A DNA stretch of 64,000 nucleotides from Silene conica (taxonomy: Eukaryota; Streptophyta; Magnoliopsida; Caryophyllales; Caryophyllaceae). Location of the stretch: assembly GCA_029255685.2 (NCBI GenBank), contig CM055313.2:31058579-31122578 (forward strand). The letters run 5' to 3'. The position numbers were made by a program, and so were the translations under genes. Shown here in pieces: positions 13,009-22,360 of this stretch; the stretch's first letter is position 1; each line of letters opens with the position of its first letter. Below the pieces are notes generated by a model. That model was given only the letters and a program-made list of their open reading frames with translations, did not search any database and was not told the origin of the DNA.

Positions 13009-13316
13009 TCTGAGCCGGCAGGCTGACCGGCAGCCGGTCGGCCGGCTCAGAGTCCCCTTTTTTGTTCTCCGTTTTTCGAATGTTTTAAGAAAATGGGTCC
13101 CCAGCCGGTGGACCGGCAGCCGGCCAGCCGGCTGGGAGCCCCTTCATGTTGTTTTCTTCAAGTTTTGCGAAGAAGAGGAAAGAGTCCCCAGCCGGTGGAC
13201 CGGCAGCCGGCCGGCCGGCTGGGGAACCCTTTATGTTGTTTTGTTTTGTTGATGTTGGCTAAGAGTAAAGGACTCTCAGCCGGTTGACCGGCCGCCTGTG
13301 GCCAACCGGCTGAGAG
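13009..13316. repeat. GC-rich hairpin array (CAGCCGG type) in E 5' LTR
   Basis: Four units of about 40-48 bp, each an inverted repeat. The arms differ but stay complementary: CTCTGAGCCGGC with GCCGGCTCAGAG; CCCAGCCGG with CCGGCTGGG; CCCCAGCCGG with CCGGCTGGGG; and CTCTCAGCCGGTTG with CAACCGGCTGAGAG. Units are separated by ordinary AT-richer sequence. Confidence 0.9.
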
Positions 13317-13603
13317 CCCCTGATGATGTTATTTGCTTTATAACTTTTGGTTCTCAAGTCGGATTGCATTGATTCTTTTTCCGTATGCTTGGTATGCATG
13401 TTTAGAGTCCCCGGAGTTCGGGCGGCACTATATTGGTTCGGGAATGAAATGAGGATAGAGACCCCCCGGTCGGGCAACCGAAAGGGAAACCGGCTCTCCC
13501 TCGTCTTAGTTCCCGGGGTCAATTAAGTGCTGAGTGTTGTATTCAAAGAATGGATTGTAGTGTATTGAATAGCTTCCTTTGGAGATTTGGTTGTTGAATC
13601 CCT

Positions 13604-13866
13604 TCGTGGGTGGTTCATCGTGTTTGTTCGGACGAACCCTCCGTGGGTGGTTCTGTCTTCTTCGTGCGAACCCCTACGTGGGTGGTTCTGCTTTCTCCGT
13701 GTCGAACCCCTCCGTGGGTGGTTCTGATTCCTCCGTGCGAACCCCTACGTGGGTGGTTCTGCCTTCCTGACGAACTCCTCCGTGGGTGGTTCTGTCTTTC
13801 TTCGTGTTGAACCCCTCCGTGGGTGGTTCAGTGTTTTGTGGTCGAACCCCTCCGTGGGTGGTTCGC
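13604..13866 (+). repeat. Tandem array of ~35-bp GTGGGTGGTTC units in E 5' LTR
   Basis: Eight imperfect copies of a unit containing GAACCCCTCCGTGGGTGGTTC-like sequence. Each unit can fold, with GAACC pairing to GGTTC. The same array is at 27384-27655. Short open frames across it are artefacts of the period. Confidence 0.92.
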
Positions 13867-14692
13867 GTGTGTGTATTGATTGGTATATACTTGCCTGAGT
13901 AGGGGTACTGTGTTATATACTTGCTGAATGTTTTGGTAATTAGGTTATGTCTTAAGTTGACCGCTGAACCTTATACTTGCTGATTGTTTAGTATCTGCTT
14001 GCCTAGTAACGGTACGGTGTCAGATCTAGATGTTGTGATGATGTTTAAGATGATATTAAATGATGAGTCTGATGTTTGACTTTAGTATCGTTTATCCAAG
14101 GCATTGGGTGACTCTTCGATCGGTTTCATAAATAGTCGGACTGAAAGACCCCCCGACTGGGTAACCAGTAGGGAAACCGGCTCTCCTTCCTAACGGTTTA
14201 TGAAGTTGGGTTGAGAGCTATGCATTTTTATGGCACGATAGTTGAGACAGTCAATGAGATTTGTATGCTTCACATGTTTTATATATGCTGGAGTATCTTG
14301 TATGTTTATGTGTTGTGTGTCACTGACAATAGGTGGCTAGGAGCACTCTAGTCACTCCCCACTGACTGTGGCGCACATGTTGTGTGTGTGTAGGTACATG
14401 AGGCTGTTTGCAGGGGGTTACGTTGAGGCTAGCGAGCGATGATCCTATCATCGATGACTTACCTACATCGTGTAGCTAGACCTTAGACTTATGTTTCTGT
14501 ATTTTGTGCCTGTAGGGGTATGCTATCCCGGGCTGCTTTGTATCGTACTTAATGCTTATTTATGTTTTATCTTTCGCATGTTTAGATTTCTAAAACACCT
14601 CGCATGTTTAGTTTGTTTAAAAGTTTTAATTCCGCTGCATTTTTAGTACTTTGTGTGATTTAAATTTCCGCTTTCGCGAGGGGTTTTACGGT

Positions 14693-14704
14693 TGGTATCA
14701 GAGC
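14693..14704 (+). other. Primer binding site of E (Met type)
   Basis: TGGTATCAGAGC lies two bases after the 5' LTR, matching the primer site class of plant Tekay-like elements. Confidence 0.92.
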
Positions 14705-14855
14705 GTTATCGCTCCCGACGCACTCATGTAATCCCCAAACATAACTTGACCAATAACTTGAATAATGAATGAGAGACTGGGGTAGACTTAAGGACAAGTG
14801 GTATACTGGTTGTGACTGTTAATTGTTAGGTTAACACCGTTTTCTCTTTTGAAGG

Positions 14856-15968
14856 ATGGTGAGGACCACTGCCACAGAGAATACTGTACTGCAATCACTT
14901 AGGCAAATCCTTGAGAACCAAAGGGTTCAGGCTGAAGCTGTTCCTCCTCCCCCGCCTGGCAATGAAACTCACAGACCTGGTGGTTTTTCCTGGATCGCCT
15001 CCCGGATGTCTAAGAGTCATGCTAAGACTTATGGTGGCGAAGTTGACCCAGTTGCCTTATCAGAGTGGTTTCGTGACATGGAGAAGAACTTTTCGATGTA
15101 TTCGGTCGTCAGAGAGGATAGAGTGCGACTTGCCTCCCACTTTTTGACACTTGAAGCGGACCGTTGGTGGCTTCTTACTGGCCCTAGTTTCCTCAGTGAT
15201 CCGTTGTTTGATTGGGATGCGTTCAAAGACAAGATTGAGACCCGCTTCTACCCTAAGGAACTGCGTTCGCAAAGATTGAAGGAATTCATGGATCTCAAGC
15301 AAGGAGACATGACAGTACAGGAGTTCACGGATAAGTATAATCAGTTAGCTCACTTTGCTTCTCGGTTCGTAAGGGATGAATCCGAGAGAGTCTACTTCTA
15401 CAAAGGGAAGTTAAGTGCCCGCATCGAGAGTATGATTCGCAGAGACTCTACTTCTTTCGTAGAGGTGTATGATGATGCTATTTGGGCTGAGAATTCAATT
15501 AAGGCTATAGATGAGGAGACCCAAGCCTTCTCCCTACCTGATTCTTCACCAGCTAGCCCTCAAGGAAAGAGGCCCTTTACTTCTTCACCATCTTCTCCCC
15601 GCGCTACCAAGATGCAGTTGGTGCCCTCTGGTGGACTTTCTACCCTAGCTACTGCTTCCAGAGGTAAAGGACCCCAGAATATTGGACGACGTCGAGATCA
15701 TCACTCGGATACACGTCGCTTGGGCAGACCTCGATTGTGCTATCACTGTAGGAAGCCCGGACACCTATCCGCTGAGTGCCCCGAGAAGAACACTGCTGAC
15801 AACGCCACTGCCGCTGTCCAAAGACCGAAGACCAAGGGTACTGTGTTCGTGATGAGCCGTGCCGCAGCAGAGACTTACCCTCAGTTGATCACTGGTATGT
15901 CTTCACCGTTGACTTCCTCCTGCTATCTTCTTCTAGGACCTCCAGATCCTATCCTTGTTCTCTTGTAA
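14856..15968 (+). CDS. gag: Gypsy gag of element E
   Basis: A 370-residue frame starts 152 bp after the primer site. The retrotransposon gag core (about residues 45-215) is clear, with tryptophan-rich LEADRWW and an FKDKIETRFYP segment. A CCHC knuckle CYHCRKPGHLSAEC lies at residues 295-308. The frame then reads into a short unrelated tail and stops. Autonomous relatives continue into an aspartic protease here; none follows. A possible splice donor G|GTATGT lies at 15894/15895 near the end, but I could not identify a convincing acceptor. In the family the product assembles cytoplasmic particles. The frame is intact, so E could make gag yet depend on another element for enzymes. Confidence 0.85.
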   Translation: MVRTTATENTVLQSLRQILENQRVQAEAVPPPPPGNETHRPGGFSWIASRMSKSHAKTYGGEVDPVALSEWFRDMEKNFSMYSVVREDRVRLASHFLTLEADRWWLLTGPSFLSDPLFDWDAFKDKIETRFYPKELRSQRLKEFMDLKQGDMTVQEFTDKYNQLAHFASRFVRDESERVYFYKGKLSARIESMIRRDSTSFVEVYDDAIWAENSIKAIDEETQAFSLPDSSPASPQGKRPFTSSPSSPRATKMQLVPSGGLSTLATASRGKGPQNIGRRRDHHSDTRRLGRPRLCYHCRKPGHLSAECPEKNTADNATAAVQRPKTKGTVFVMSRAAAETYPQLITGMSSPLTSSCYLLLGPPDPILVLL

Positions 15969-17271
15969 GCATCTGTCCTGGAAATCTCTTCCTTCTTATC
16001 TTGGAAACTCCTTGCATGGCTTCCTAGCTCAACCCCATTGCCGGAACTTATCCTTCCTTGGCTCGAGTGAGTAACTTAATTTTATGGACTTAGAGGAATC
16101 CTTTAGGTTAACCGCAGTTCGTGTTTTGGGACATATTGTTGTTTAGGAAAACCTATGAGATATTTTGAGACGTAATCTGGTGATCCTAGTGTCTATATGT
16201 TACTAATTGAGAGAGTGGAAGTGAATGAGGAAATACTTAAGTGGGTAGAGTTTTATACATGACTTTCGGTAGAACTTAGATATGAGGACTCTTTTGCATT
16301 GTGAGTATTTGTGGGCTTGGAAGTACCATTTTGGAATGTAAGGGTGATGCTGGAGTCTTGGGCGAATTTAGAGGAACATGCCTTAGATGATGTTGATGCC
16401 AAATACTGGGATGAGGTAAGTTAGAGATGCTGAAACTCGAGGAAGTACTGGAGTATAAAGAGACCCAAAGATTTGAGGAACGAGAGCTTTTAGCGACAGA
16501 GTGAGATTGTGAAGTCGTTTATGACTTGATTCGTGGAGTTGACTGAATGCTAGAGCCCAAATTATTTAGTGGATCTTAGTGTTTACCTAGAGAAGTACTT
16601 GGTGGACTGGTTGAAGCACCATTGATAGGTGGACATATTGGAATAACTTGTTTGGGAGTGTAAACTAGTTGACTTTATAGCAATTGGGAAGTAGGATGCA
16701 ACCGTCCTTTGAAGAATATTAGGAATTGGTTACCCAAGCCTTGGGAATGATTTGAATTGGGATAATGGTAACTTACTTATTTTGAGGAATCATGGTATTG
16801 TACGACATCGTGAGTGTATTGTAATAAAGGAATTACCGTTCAAGTGCTGCTTGAGGATTTGGGAATTGAAATTTTGTTAGACCTTGTTGCGAATGTTTAT
16901 ATCATAGTGATGAGTCTGAACTTGAGGATGTTAGCTTATCCCTAGAAATCGAATTTGGTGATTTAGGACCGCTTATGAAAAAGTGAGATGAGGGGCGATG
17001 TGATAGAAGCTCCAGTTTGGTTAGATCAATTTTGTGTTGTTTGAGGAAAAGATCTACCAAAAACCGTAATCAAAGTGCTTGATTTGGGAAGGGTGAGATG
17101 AGAACCTGGTGAGAATTTCGAGAAAACCGAGCCTACGGAATCATTTGTTCTAAATCATAATCTCTCTCGTGCACCGATCCTCTTTTGTGCACCCGTAAAT
17201 TCGCTAAGCTATCCTCCTCTCGGTCAATTGCAACTTGTTGAGTTTCACAACCTTGCTCTTTCTGTAAGTTT
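15969..17271 (+). other. Non-coding internal region of E, first part
   Basis: No reading frame and no recognisable pol. The stretch from about 16090 resembles 62620-62860 in E2, so it is a shared non-coding body of this family, not random decay alone. It ends at the F insertion (duplication AGTTT at 17267-17271). Confidence 0.7.
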
Positions 17272-17543
17272 TGATACGTGTCTATTTTATGATGTTTTAC
17301 ATCTATTTTTACACGTATTTGGTCGCTCATTTACTATGTTTTAGCCTCTATTTCCCGCAAATTGTGTACTTTCGTATTTTTATGCACTTTTGCAGATTTA
17401 TGCGGAAAGGAGACGATTTAGCACCAAATTCGTATCCTCAAGTCTTTAGCTTAATTAAGGTATAAAAGGAAAGTCAACTGAAGTCAAAATCAAAGTGCCA
17501 AAGGTCAAAACAAGAAGAAATCCGAAGACTTCCCAGAAGAAGC

Positions 17544-17677
17544 GGTCGACCGACCAACTAAACGGGTCGGCCGACCAGACCCAATTTTCATGAGGCCCAA
17601 ATTTCAAGAAAACCGCAAATAAGAGAAGCCCAGCAGGAAGTGGTCGACCGACCAGCTAAACGGGTCGGCCGACCAGA
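17544..17677. repeat. Paired GGTCGACCGACC palindromes in F U3
   Basis: Two dyads at 17544-17582 and 17640-17677. Each has one GGTCGACCGACC and one GGGTCGGCCGACC box about 8 bases apart, giving a stem-loop. They sit just upstream of the TATA box. Confidence 0.9.
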
Positions 17678-17749
17678 ACGAGGCCCGTACGATTCGTTTT
17701 CGGAAATAAAGTAGAATTAGAATCTTAAGGAAACTCTAAACTCTTACCC

Positions 17750-17757
17750 TATATAAG
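17750..17757 (+). promoter_or_regulatory. TATA box of F 5' LTR
   Basis: TATATAAG in the context CCCTATATAAGC. It is repeated at 24281-24288 in the 3' LTR. Transcription would be expected to start about 30 bp downstream, defining U3 as roughly 17272-17785. Confidence 0.7.
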
Positions 17758-18149
17758 CTAATCTTATAGCTAGGGTTTATTATGAAGTTTGAATCTTTCA
17801 TCTATCTTACATATCTAGTATTGATCTTTCACCATCTTTTAGTTTTGCAATCTTTCAATAGTTCCCAAGTTTTCAATAAAGTTGATTCCGTTCTACCTTA
17901 GTCCCAATTGTGGTAATTCTTCTTTGATCTAGTTTCATTATTGTTCTTATTACTTTTATTACAATTGTTAAGTTAGAATCCCAAGCTTTATTTGAATCTT
18001 GCATGTTTAGATTATTTACTATGTTTTCCATGTTTATTCCCAATTTTACAATCGTCTTAACAGTTATGAGTAGCTAATTTTCATATGTTAGGATGTAGGG
18101 GATAATATGCATAGGTAAATAAAATCCGAAAAACCGACCTGTAGCAGGA

Positions 18150-18232
18150 CCACGGTTGGCCGACTGAAATAGTCGGTCGGTCGACCGAGGCCGTGGTCGG
18201 CCGACTGGAGTAGCCGGTCGGTCGACCGCTCG
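18150..18232. repeat. Second GTCGACCG palindrome group in F LTR
   Basis: Two dyads with arms such as CGGCCGACT and AGTCGGTCG. Two of the five LTR-to-LTR differences I see fall in this group (near 18155). Confidence 0.85.
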
Positions 18233-18827
18233 CGTCTGTTTTCTTATTTCGCCTTTTCTTGTAAATTATAATACCCTACAATGAGACCATAAGGAGACTT
18301 GTAGGATGTTAGTAATGACCTACCCAAGATTGAAAGATACGGGAAGGGCATTGGTTTACACTTTAAGACTGATAGGTTACTAAAGGCTGAAAGGTATGTA
18401 ACCTGGGATTTAGGAATCACCCTTATTGTTGACACCCAATAATTGTGAGACCTAGGAACTAATAGCATAGGCCGAAAGGAGCTATTAGGTAGCATAGACC
18501 TAAAAAGTTATGTTACACCCCCTTACGCGACTGCAATACATGTTGACCTTAGGATTTATTTTACCTTAGCTAATTATTACCCAAACATCCTAGCATCCCC
18601 TTTTATTATATTTTATTCTCATCTTTTTATTCTTGTTTTATTTTAATCTTTGCCTTAGTTATAGTAATCAACCAATCAACCCCTAAAAGTGTTACCTTAA
18701 ACATTAACATTAAGACAATAAACATTCCCCACCTCCTTGTGGTTCGACCCTGACTTTCACTATCTATTGTTAAAGTTAGGAATTATAAATTTTATCTTTG
18801 GTACCCTCAACGACGGGCATCAAATTT

Positions 18828-18845
18828 TGGCGCCGTTGCCGGGGA
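18828..18845 (+). other. Primer binding site of F (Asp tRNA)
   Basis: TGGCGCCGTTGCCGGGGA is an 18-base match to the site complementary to the 3' end of tRNA-Asp that is usual in Athila-type elements. It begins five bases after the LTR. Confidence 0.95.
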
Positions 18846-18887
18846 GGTGACGCCAGTGTTTATTGTTTTTTGTTTTTGTTTCTCTTT

Positions 18888-18914
18888 GTTTAAGGAACTT
18901 TTTGTTCCTTAAAC
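18888..18914 (+). other. Perfect 11-bp hairpin in F leader
   Basis: Arms GTTTAAGGAAC (18888-18898) and GTTCCTTAAAC (18904-18914) enclose a TTTTT loop. It lies between the primer site and the gag start (31 bp upstream of the ATG). Its role is unknown; RNA packaging, dimerisation or translation control are possible. Confidence 0.8.
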
Positions 18915-18944
18915 CTTCTCACCTTTTTCTTGTAGTTTCCTCTT

Positions 18945-21815
18945 ATGCGCAGGTCAGTTCAAGGAGAACTCCTACCACTTGATCTCGAAATTGAGAGGAC
19001 TCTTAGAGAAAGAAGAAAGCAACTTCTAGCAAATCAAGAGGGAGGGTCACCATCCTCTTTATTTCAAGAAGACCTTTTCGAGTTACCACCATCTTCACCA
19101 AAAACACCACCTTCGCAACCAAATTCACCCATCAATCCACTTTCACCAAAAACACCACCTTTTACCCATTTTCCAGTTTTTCCTAAAGAAGAAGATAACA
19201 TGACAGAAGAAGCTACTATTGCCAGTCACTCTATGCCTCAGGCAAAGGACCTATACAAAGGGTTCACTTTACCTGCAGGTACTGGGAAGCCATTCGAGGC
19301 CAAGCCTGCCTATATTACTATGGTTGAAAGAAACCAATTTGGAGGCTCGGCCAATGAGGATGCAGCTAAGCATATTGAAATCTTCACAGATTACATATGC
19401 TCTATAGCACCCCCAGAAGGAGTGACGCAGGACCAGATTAAACAGACCATGTTTATCTTCTCCCTTAGGGACTCTGCGAGAGAATGGTACAGAGACCTTG
19501 ACCGCACTGCTGCGGGAGTTACAGATTGGAACACCTTAGCCCTAGCTTTCTACAGGAAATACTATTCTGCCTCAAAGACTAATGCCTTAAGAGCGCAGAT
19601 TACTAATTTCAAGCAAGGACCCAATGAAGACTTTAGCGAGGCGTGGGACAGGTTCAAGAGACTTGTTCGATCCATACCACATCACGGATTCGAACAATGG
19701 TTTCTTTGCAACCAGTTCTACAATGGCCTCTATGATGACAACAGGGCCTACTTAGATGCTGCAGCTAATGGAAGATTCCAGGATAATTCAGGGGAGACTA
19801 AAGGTCTCAAGTTAATAGAAGATGTTGCTGTGCACCGCGCTGAGCATGGTACTTCCAGAGGAAATCAGAGAAAATCAGAGTACAACCTGGCAGCAATTGA
19901 GGCCTTAACGGCCAAGTTGGAAAAATTTGAAGCTGCAGGAAAGCTCGATCTAGGGAGTGGAAGCAAGGGAGGAATTTACCAGGTGAACGCCGTTCAGGAC
20001 GGACCCTTTGCTTGTGAGAGGTGCGGTGGAGAAGGGCATGTGTCAAAGTTCTGTACTTCATCTAATGAAACATGTGCCGCTTTTCAGCATTATCGTGGGA
20101 ACAATTTCTATGATCCAAATAATAACAATGTCCATCCCAACCTAAGGTGGACAAGCCAGAATGTTCAAAACCCACAGCACATGCAAACTCAGCAAAATTC
20201 CACATATGTACCCCCACATAAACAGAATTTCCAAAGACCACCTTTCAACCCTCAACCACCTTCTAATCCACCACCCAACACAGATACTCTTATCCAAAAT
20301 CTTATTGGGTTGGTTCAGAAGGAGTCACAGGCTAGAGAGGCGGGGATGAAGATGTTGGAGTCCCAGATTGCCCAGATCGCGAGCCAGAATGATACTAGGG
20401 CTCCGGGTCAACTTCCGACCAAACCGGACCAGAAGAAGGAGACTCTAAACGTCGTAACCCTGCGAAGTGGAGCTAAAGTGGGGGCTGAGAAAGAAAAAAC
20501 AGCGAGTAGCAGCGAAGTCGGTCGACCGACCAAAAATCCTGGTCGACCGACCACAGAGCAGGATCCGAAAATTTCGCCTGAACAGGAGACTGGTCGACCG
20601 ACCGAGAATACTGGTCGACCGACCACAGAAGCAGAGCCCGAAGTTCCCTTTTGTCCAGAATTGCCGAATAACTTAAGGGATTTCCTTTTCAGGGGTGATA
20701 AGACCCCCAGGTTTTTAAAAAGGGCTGCAAATACGGAATCCTCAGCTGCTCCCTTTCCAGAGAGACTCGTGCCTTCGAAGGATCAGGTATCTTTTGACAA
20801 ATTTAAAGATGTAATTCGTTCATTAAATGTTCAAGTTCCATTTTTAGAATTAGTTCAACAAGTTCCTTCTTATCTAAAATTCATGAGACAGCTTTTGTCA
20901 AGAAAGAGGTCTCTAGAAAAGGTTGAGTCGGTGGCTCTCACTGAAGAGTCATCTAGCTTTTTAACACATGTCATTGCCCCCCATAAATTAGAAGACCCTG
21001 GAAGTTTTTCTGTCCCCTGTAATATAGGAACCTTCCCAGTTAAAAAGGCTTTATGCGACCTAGGTGCTAGTATAAGTGTCATGCCCCTAAGCGTTGCCTT
21101 AAAACTAGGAATGACCGAATTTGCAGTGACCAGTATGACAGTCCAGATGGCTGATCGCACATCTATGGAACCTATAGGGGTGTTAGAAAACATCCCTGTA
21201 CGTATTGACAGGTTTTTCTTCCCAGTAGACTTTGTTGTTTTGGACATCCCAGAGGATGCCCATATACCCATCATTCTAGGAAGACCCTTTCTTCACACTG
21301 CAGGTGCCATTATAGATGTAGGCACTGGAACTCTAACCTTCAAAGTAGGCAAACATTCTATCATCTATGGCCTATCCTATAGGAAGAAGGATGCTATGAC
21401 CCCCATTACATGTAATGCTATAACTTCTGAGAAGAAGTATGAGGTCATCACTACTTCTCCACCTTTATTACCTGTTCCTGTATCTGTTTTTACACCTCCG
21501 CCCCAGATTGGGAGCAATAGGGAGGACACTTCTATCGTGACTATTGCAGGAACTGGTTTTGGGAAACCCAAGGAGAAGGAAGTTATCATCCAGAGAGGAG
21601 GAATGGGATGCCTGAGCTATGAAGATGATGAGGATCCAGACGTCGTGGATCGAGAAGAGAAAAAGAAGAGGAGGCAGGCTCAAGAAGAGAGACCGTCGCA
21701 TATGCTTTGCGACGGAGGAAAGAAGATGTGTTTTGCTACTGAAGCAAAAACAGTGGAGACTACGGCGTGCCGTCAGAAGCCGTGGTCGGATATCCTCCGC
21801 ATTTTCAGCGGATAG
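18945..21815 (+). CDS. gag-pro: Gag-protease polyprotein of Athila-like element F
   Basis: An intact 956-residue frame starts at the first ATG after the leader hairpin. The retrotransposon gag core lies at about residues 110-285 (FIFSLRDSAREWYRDL and YNGLYDDN are visible). A CCHC knuckle CERCGGEGHVSKFC is at 357-370. Proline-rich and coiled linkers follow. Four GRPT peptides (residues 526-529, 533-536, 550-553, 557-560) are each encoded by the palindrome GGTCGACCGACC. The aspartic protease has its catalytic CDLGAS at about residue 705, with DLG in place of the classical DTG as is common in Athila, and ILGRPFL near 777. The frame ends in a charged tail with no reverse transcriptase. In the family the protein assembles particles and the protease matures it. 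The lack of stops fits a recent insertion. Confidence 0.93.
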   Translation: MRRSVQGELLPLDLEIERTLRERRKQLLANQEGGSPSSLFQEDLFELPPSSPKTPPSQPNSPINPLSPKTPPFTHFPVFPKEEDNMTEEATIASHSMPQAKDLYKGFTLPAGTGKPFEAKPAYITMVERNQFGGSANEDAAKHIEIFTDYICSIAPPEGVTQDQIKQTMFIFSLRDSAREWYRDLDRTAAGVTDWNTLALAFYRKYYSASKTNALRAQITNFKQGPNEDFSEAWDRFKRLVRSIPHHGFEQWFLCNQFYNGLYDDNRAYLDAAANGRFQDNSGETKGLKLIEDVAVHRAEHGTSRGNQRKSEYNLAAIEALTAKLEKFEAAGKLDLGSGSKGGIYQVNAVQDGPFACERCGGEGHVSKFCTSSNETCAAFQHYRGNNFYDPNNNNVHPNLRWTSQNVQNPQHMQTQQNSTYVPPHKQNFQRPPFNPQPPSNPPPNTDTLIQNLIGLVQKESQAREAGMKMLESQIAQIASQNDTRAPGQLPTKPDQKKETLNVVTLRSGAKVGAEKEKTASSSEVGRPTKNPGRPTTEQDPKISPEQETGRPTENTGRPTTEAEPEVPFCPELPNNLRDFLFRGDKTPRFLKRAANTESSAAPFPERLVPSKDQVSFDKFKDVIRSLNVQVPFLELVQQVPSYLKFMRQLLSRKRSLEKVESVALTEESSSFLTHVIAPHKLEDPGSFSVPCNIGTFPVKKALCDLGASISVMPLSVALKLGMTEFAVTSMTVQMADRTSMEPIGVLENIPVRIDRFFFPVDFVVLDIPEDAHIPIILGRPFLHTAGAIIDVGTGTLTFKVGKHSIIYGLSYRKKDAMTPITCNAITSEKKYEVITTSPPLLPVPVSVFTPPPQIGSNREDTSIVTIAGTGFGKPKEKEVIIQRGGMGCLSYEDDEDPDVVDREEKKKRRQAQEERPSHMLCDGGKKMCFATEAKTVETTACRQKPWSDILRIFSG
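20520..20624 (+). repeat. In-frame GGTCGACCGACC repeats inside gag-pro
   Basis: Four exact dodecamers start at 20520, 20541, 20592 and 20613, in two pairs with 21-bp spacing, and all are in the same reading phase. They carry the element's palindrome into coding sequence as GRPT peptides. Confidence 0.95.
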
Positions 21816-22321
21816 TTGTTTTTAAGTTGCAGTTTTAAGACAATTTATTTTATGTTGTGTGAAACTTTTTAGTTCGGTTTGCTAGTAGTTAAGACTTTTA
21901 GAATCGTTCCGGGCATTTCGTGCATTGTTGGGCACGCATATTTTCTTGCTTTTTCAGGATTTCCGAGAAAAAAAACGAAGACCTCCAGGACTCAGCTGGT
22001 CGACCGACCAGAAACATCAGTCGGTCGACCAGACGCGCTGTATCGAAGATTTTTCCGCTGTTCACAGGAGGTCGATCGACCAGAAACACCGGTCGGTCGA
22101 CCTACTGTCCGCTGCAGACTTTCGTTTTCTTCCTCAGGAACCGTGAAATCAACTTGGGTACTTGAGTGGCACTGCTGGCCACCAAAACCTCCCAGCTTAC
22201 GCTGGTTTGGGGAGGTTTTTCTCATGCATCTTTCAACCCAGTGAGTTCTTTCCAGTTTTTCCTTTATTTTATTTTACTTGCATTTATCTTTTAATTTTCT
22301 GAAACTTTTACTTAGGCTAAT

Positions 22322-22360
22322 GCACAATGGGGACATTGTGCGGGTTGGTTTGGGGAATGG
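22322..22360 (+). other. Internal hairpin plus polypurine-like tract in F
   Basis: The hairpin GCACAATG-GGGA-CATTGTGC is followed at once by GGGTTGGTTTGGGGAATGG, which closely resembles the tract before the 3' LTR. It is a candidate second polypurine primer site. Confidence 0.7.

Larger units (their letters stand above)
12042..14690 (+). repeat. 5' LTR of E
   Basis: Starts TGTAACAGCC and ends TTTTACG; the 3' copy ends TTTTACA. In order it contains: a CCGTTT...AAACGG inverted repeat near 12266-12282; a block at about 12438-12540 strongly conserved with E2; a palindromic hairpin cluster (13009-13316); a duplicated GACCCCCCG module (about 13458 and 14149); and an eight-copy tandem array (13604-13866). 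Confidence 0.95.
17272..18822 (+). repeat. 5' LTR of F
   Basis: Starts TGATACGTG and ends GGGCATCA. It holds a TATA box at 17750-17757. GGTCGACCGACC-type hairpin pairs lie about 70-210 bp upstream of the TATA box (17544-17677), and a second group lies near 18150-18232. Confidence 0.96.

Noticed and set aside
13579..13810. Two overlapping repeat-rich frames
   Set aside because: Produced by the 35-bp tandem array in the LTR and repeated identically in the 3' LTR.
15895..15936. Short intron in E gag (GTATGT...TTCTAG)
   Set aside because: Only about 42 nt, shorter than usual plant introns; the donor is plausible but no acceptor is convincing.
18244..18495. Minus-strand frame of 83 codons present in both F LTRs
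   Set aside because: Duplicated only because the LTRs are; no recognisable domain and antisense to the LTR.
18828..18845. tRNA-like sequence
   Set aside because: It is a primer binding site complementary to a tRNA 3' end; no cloverleaf surrounds it.
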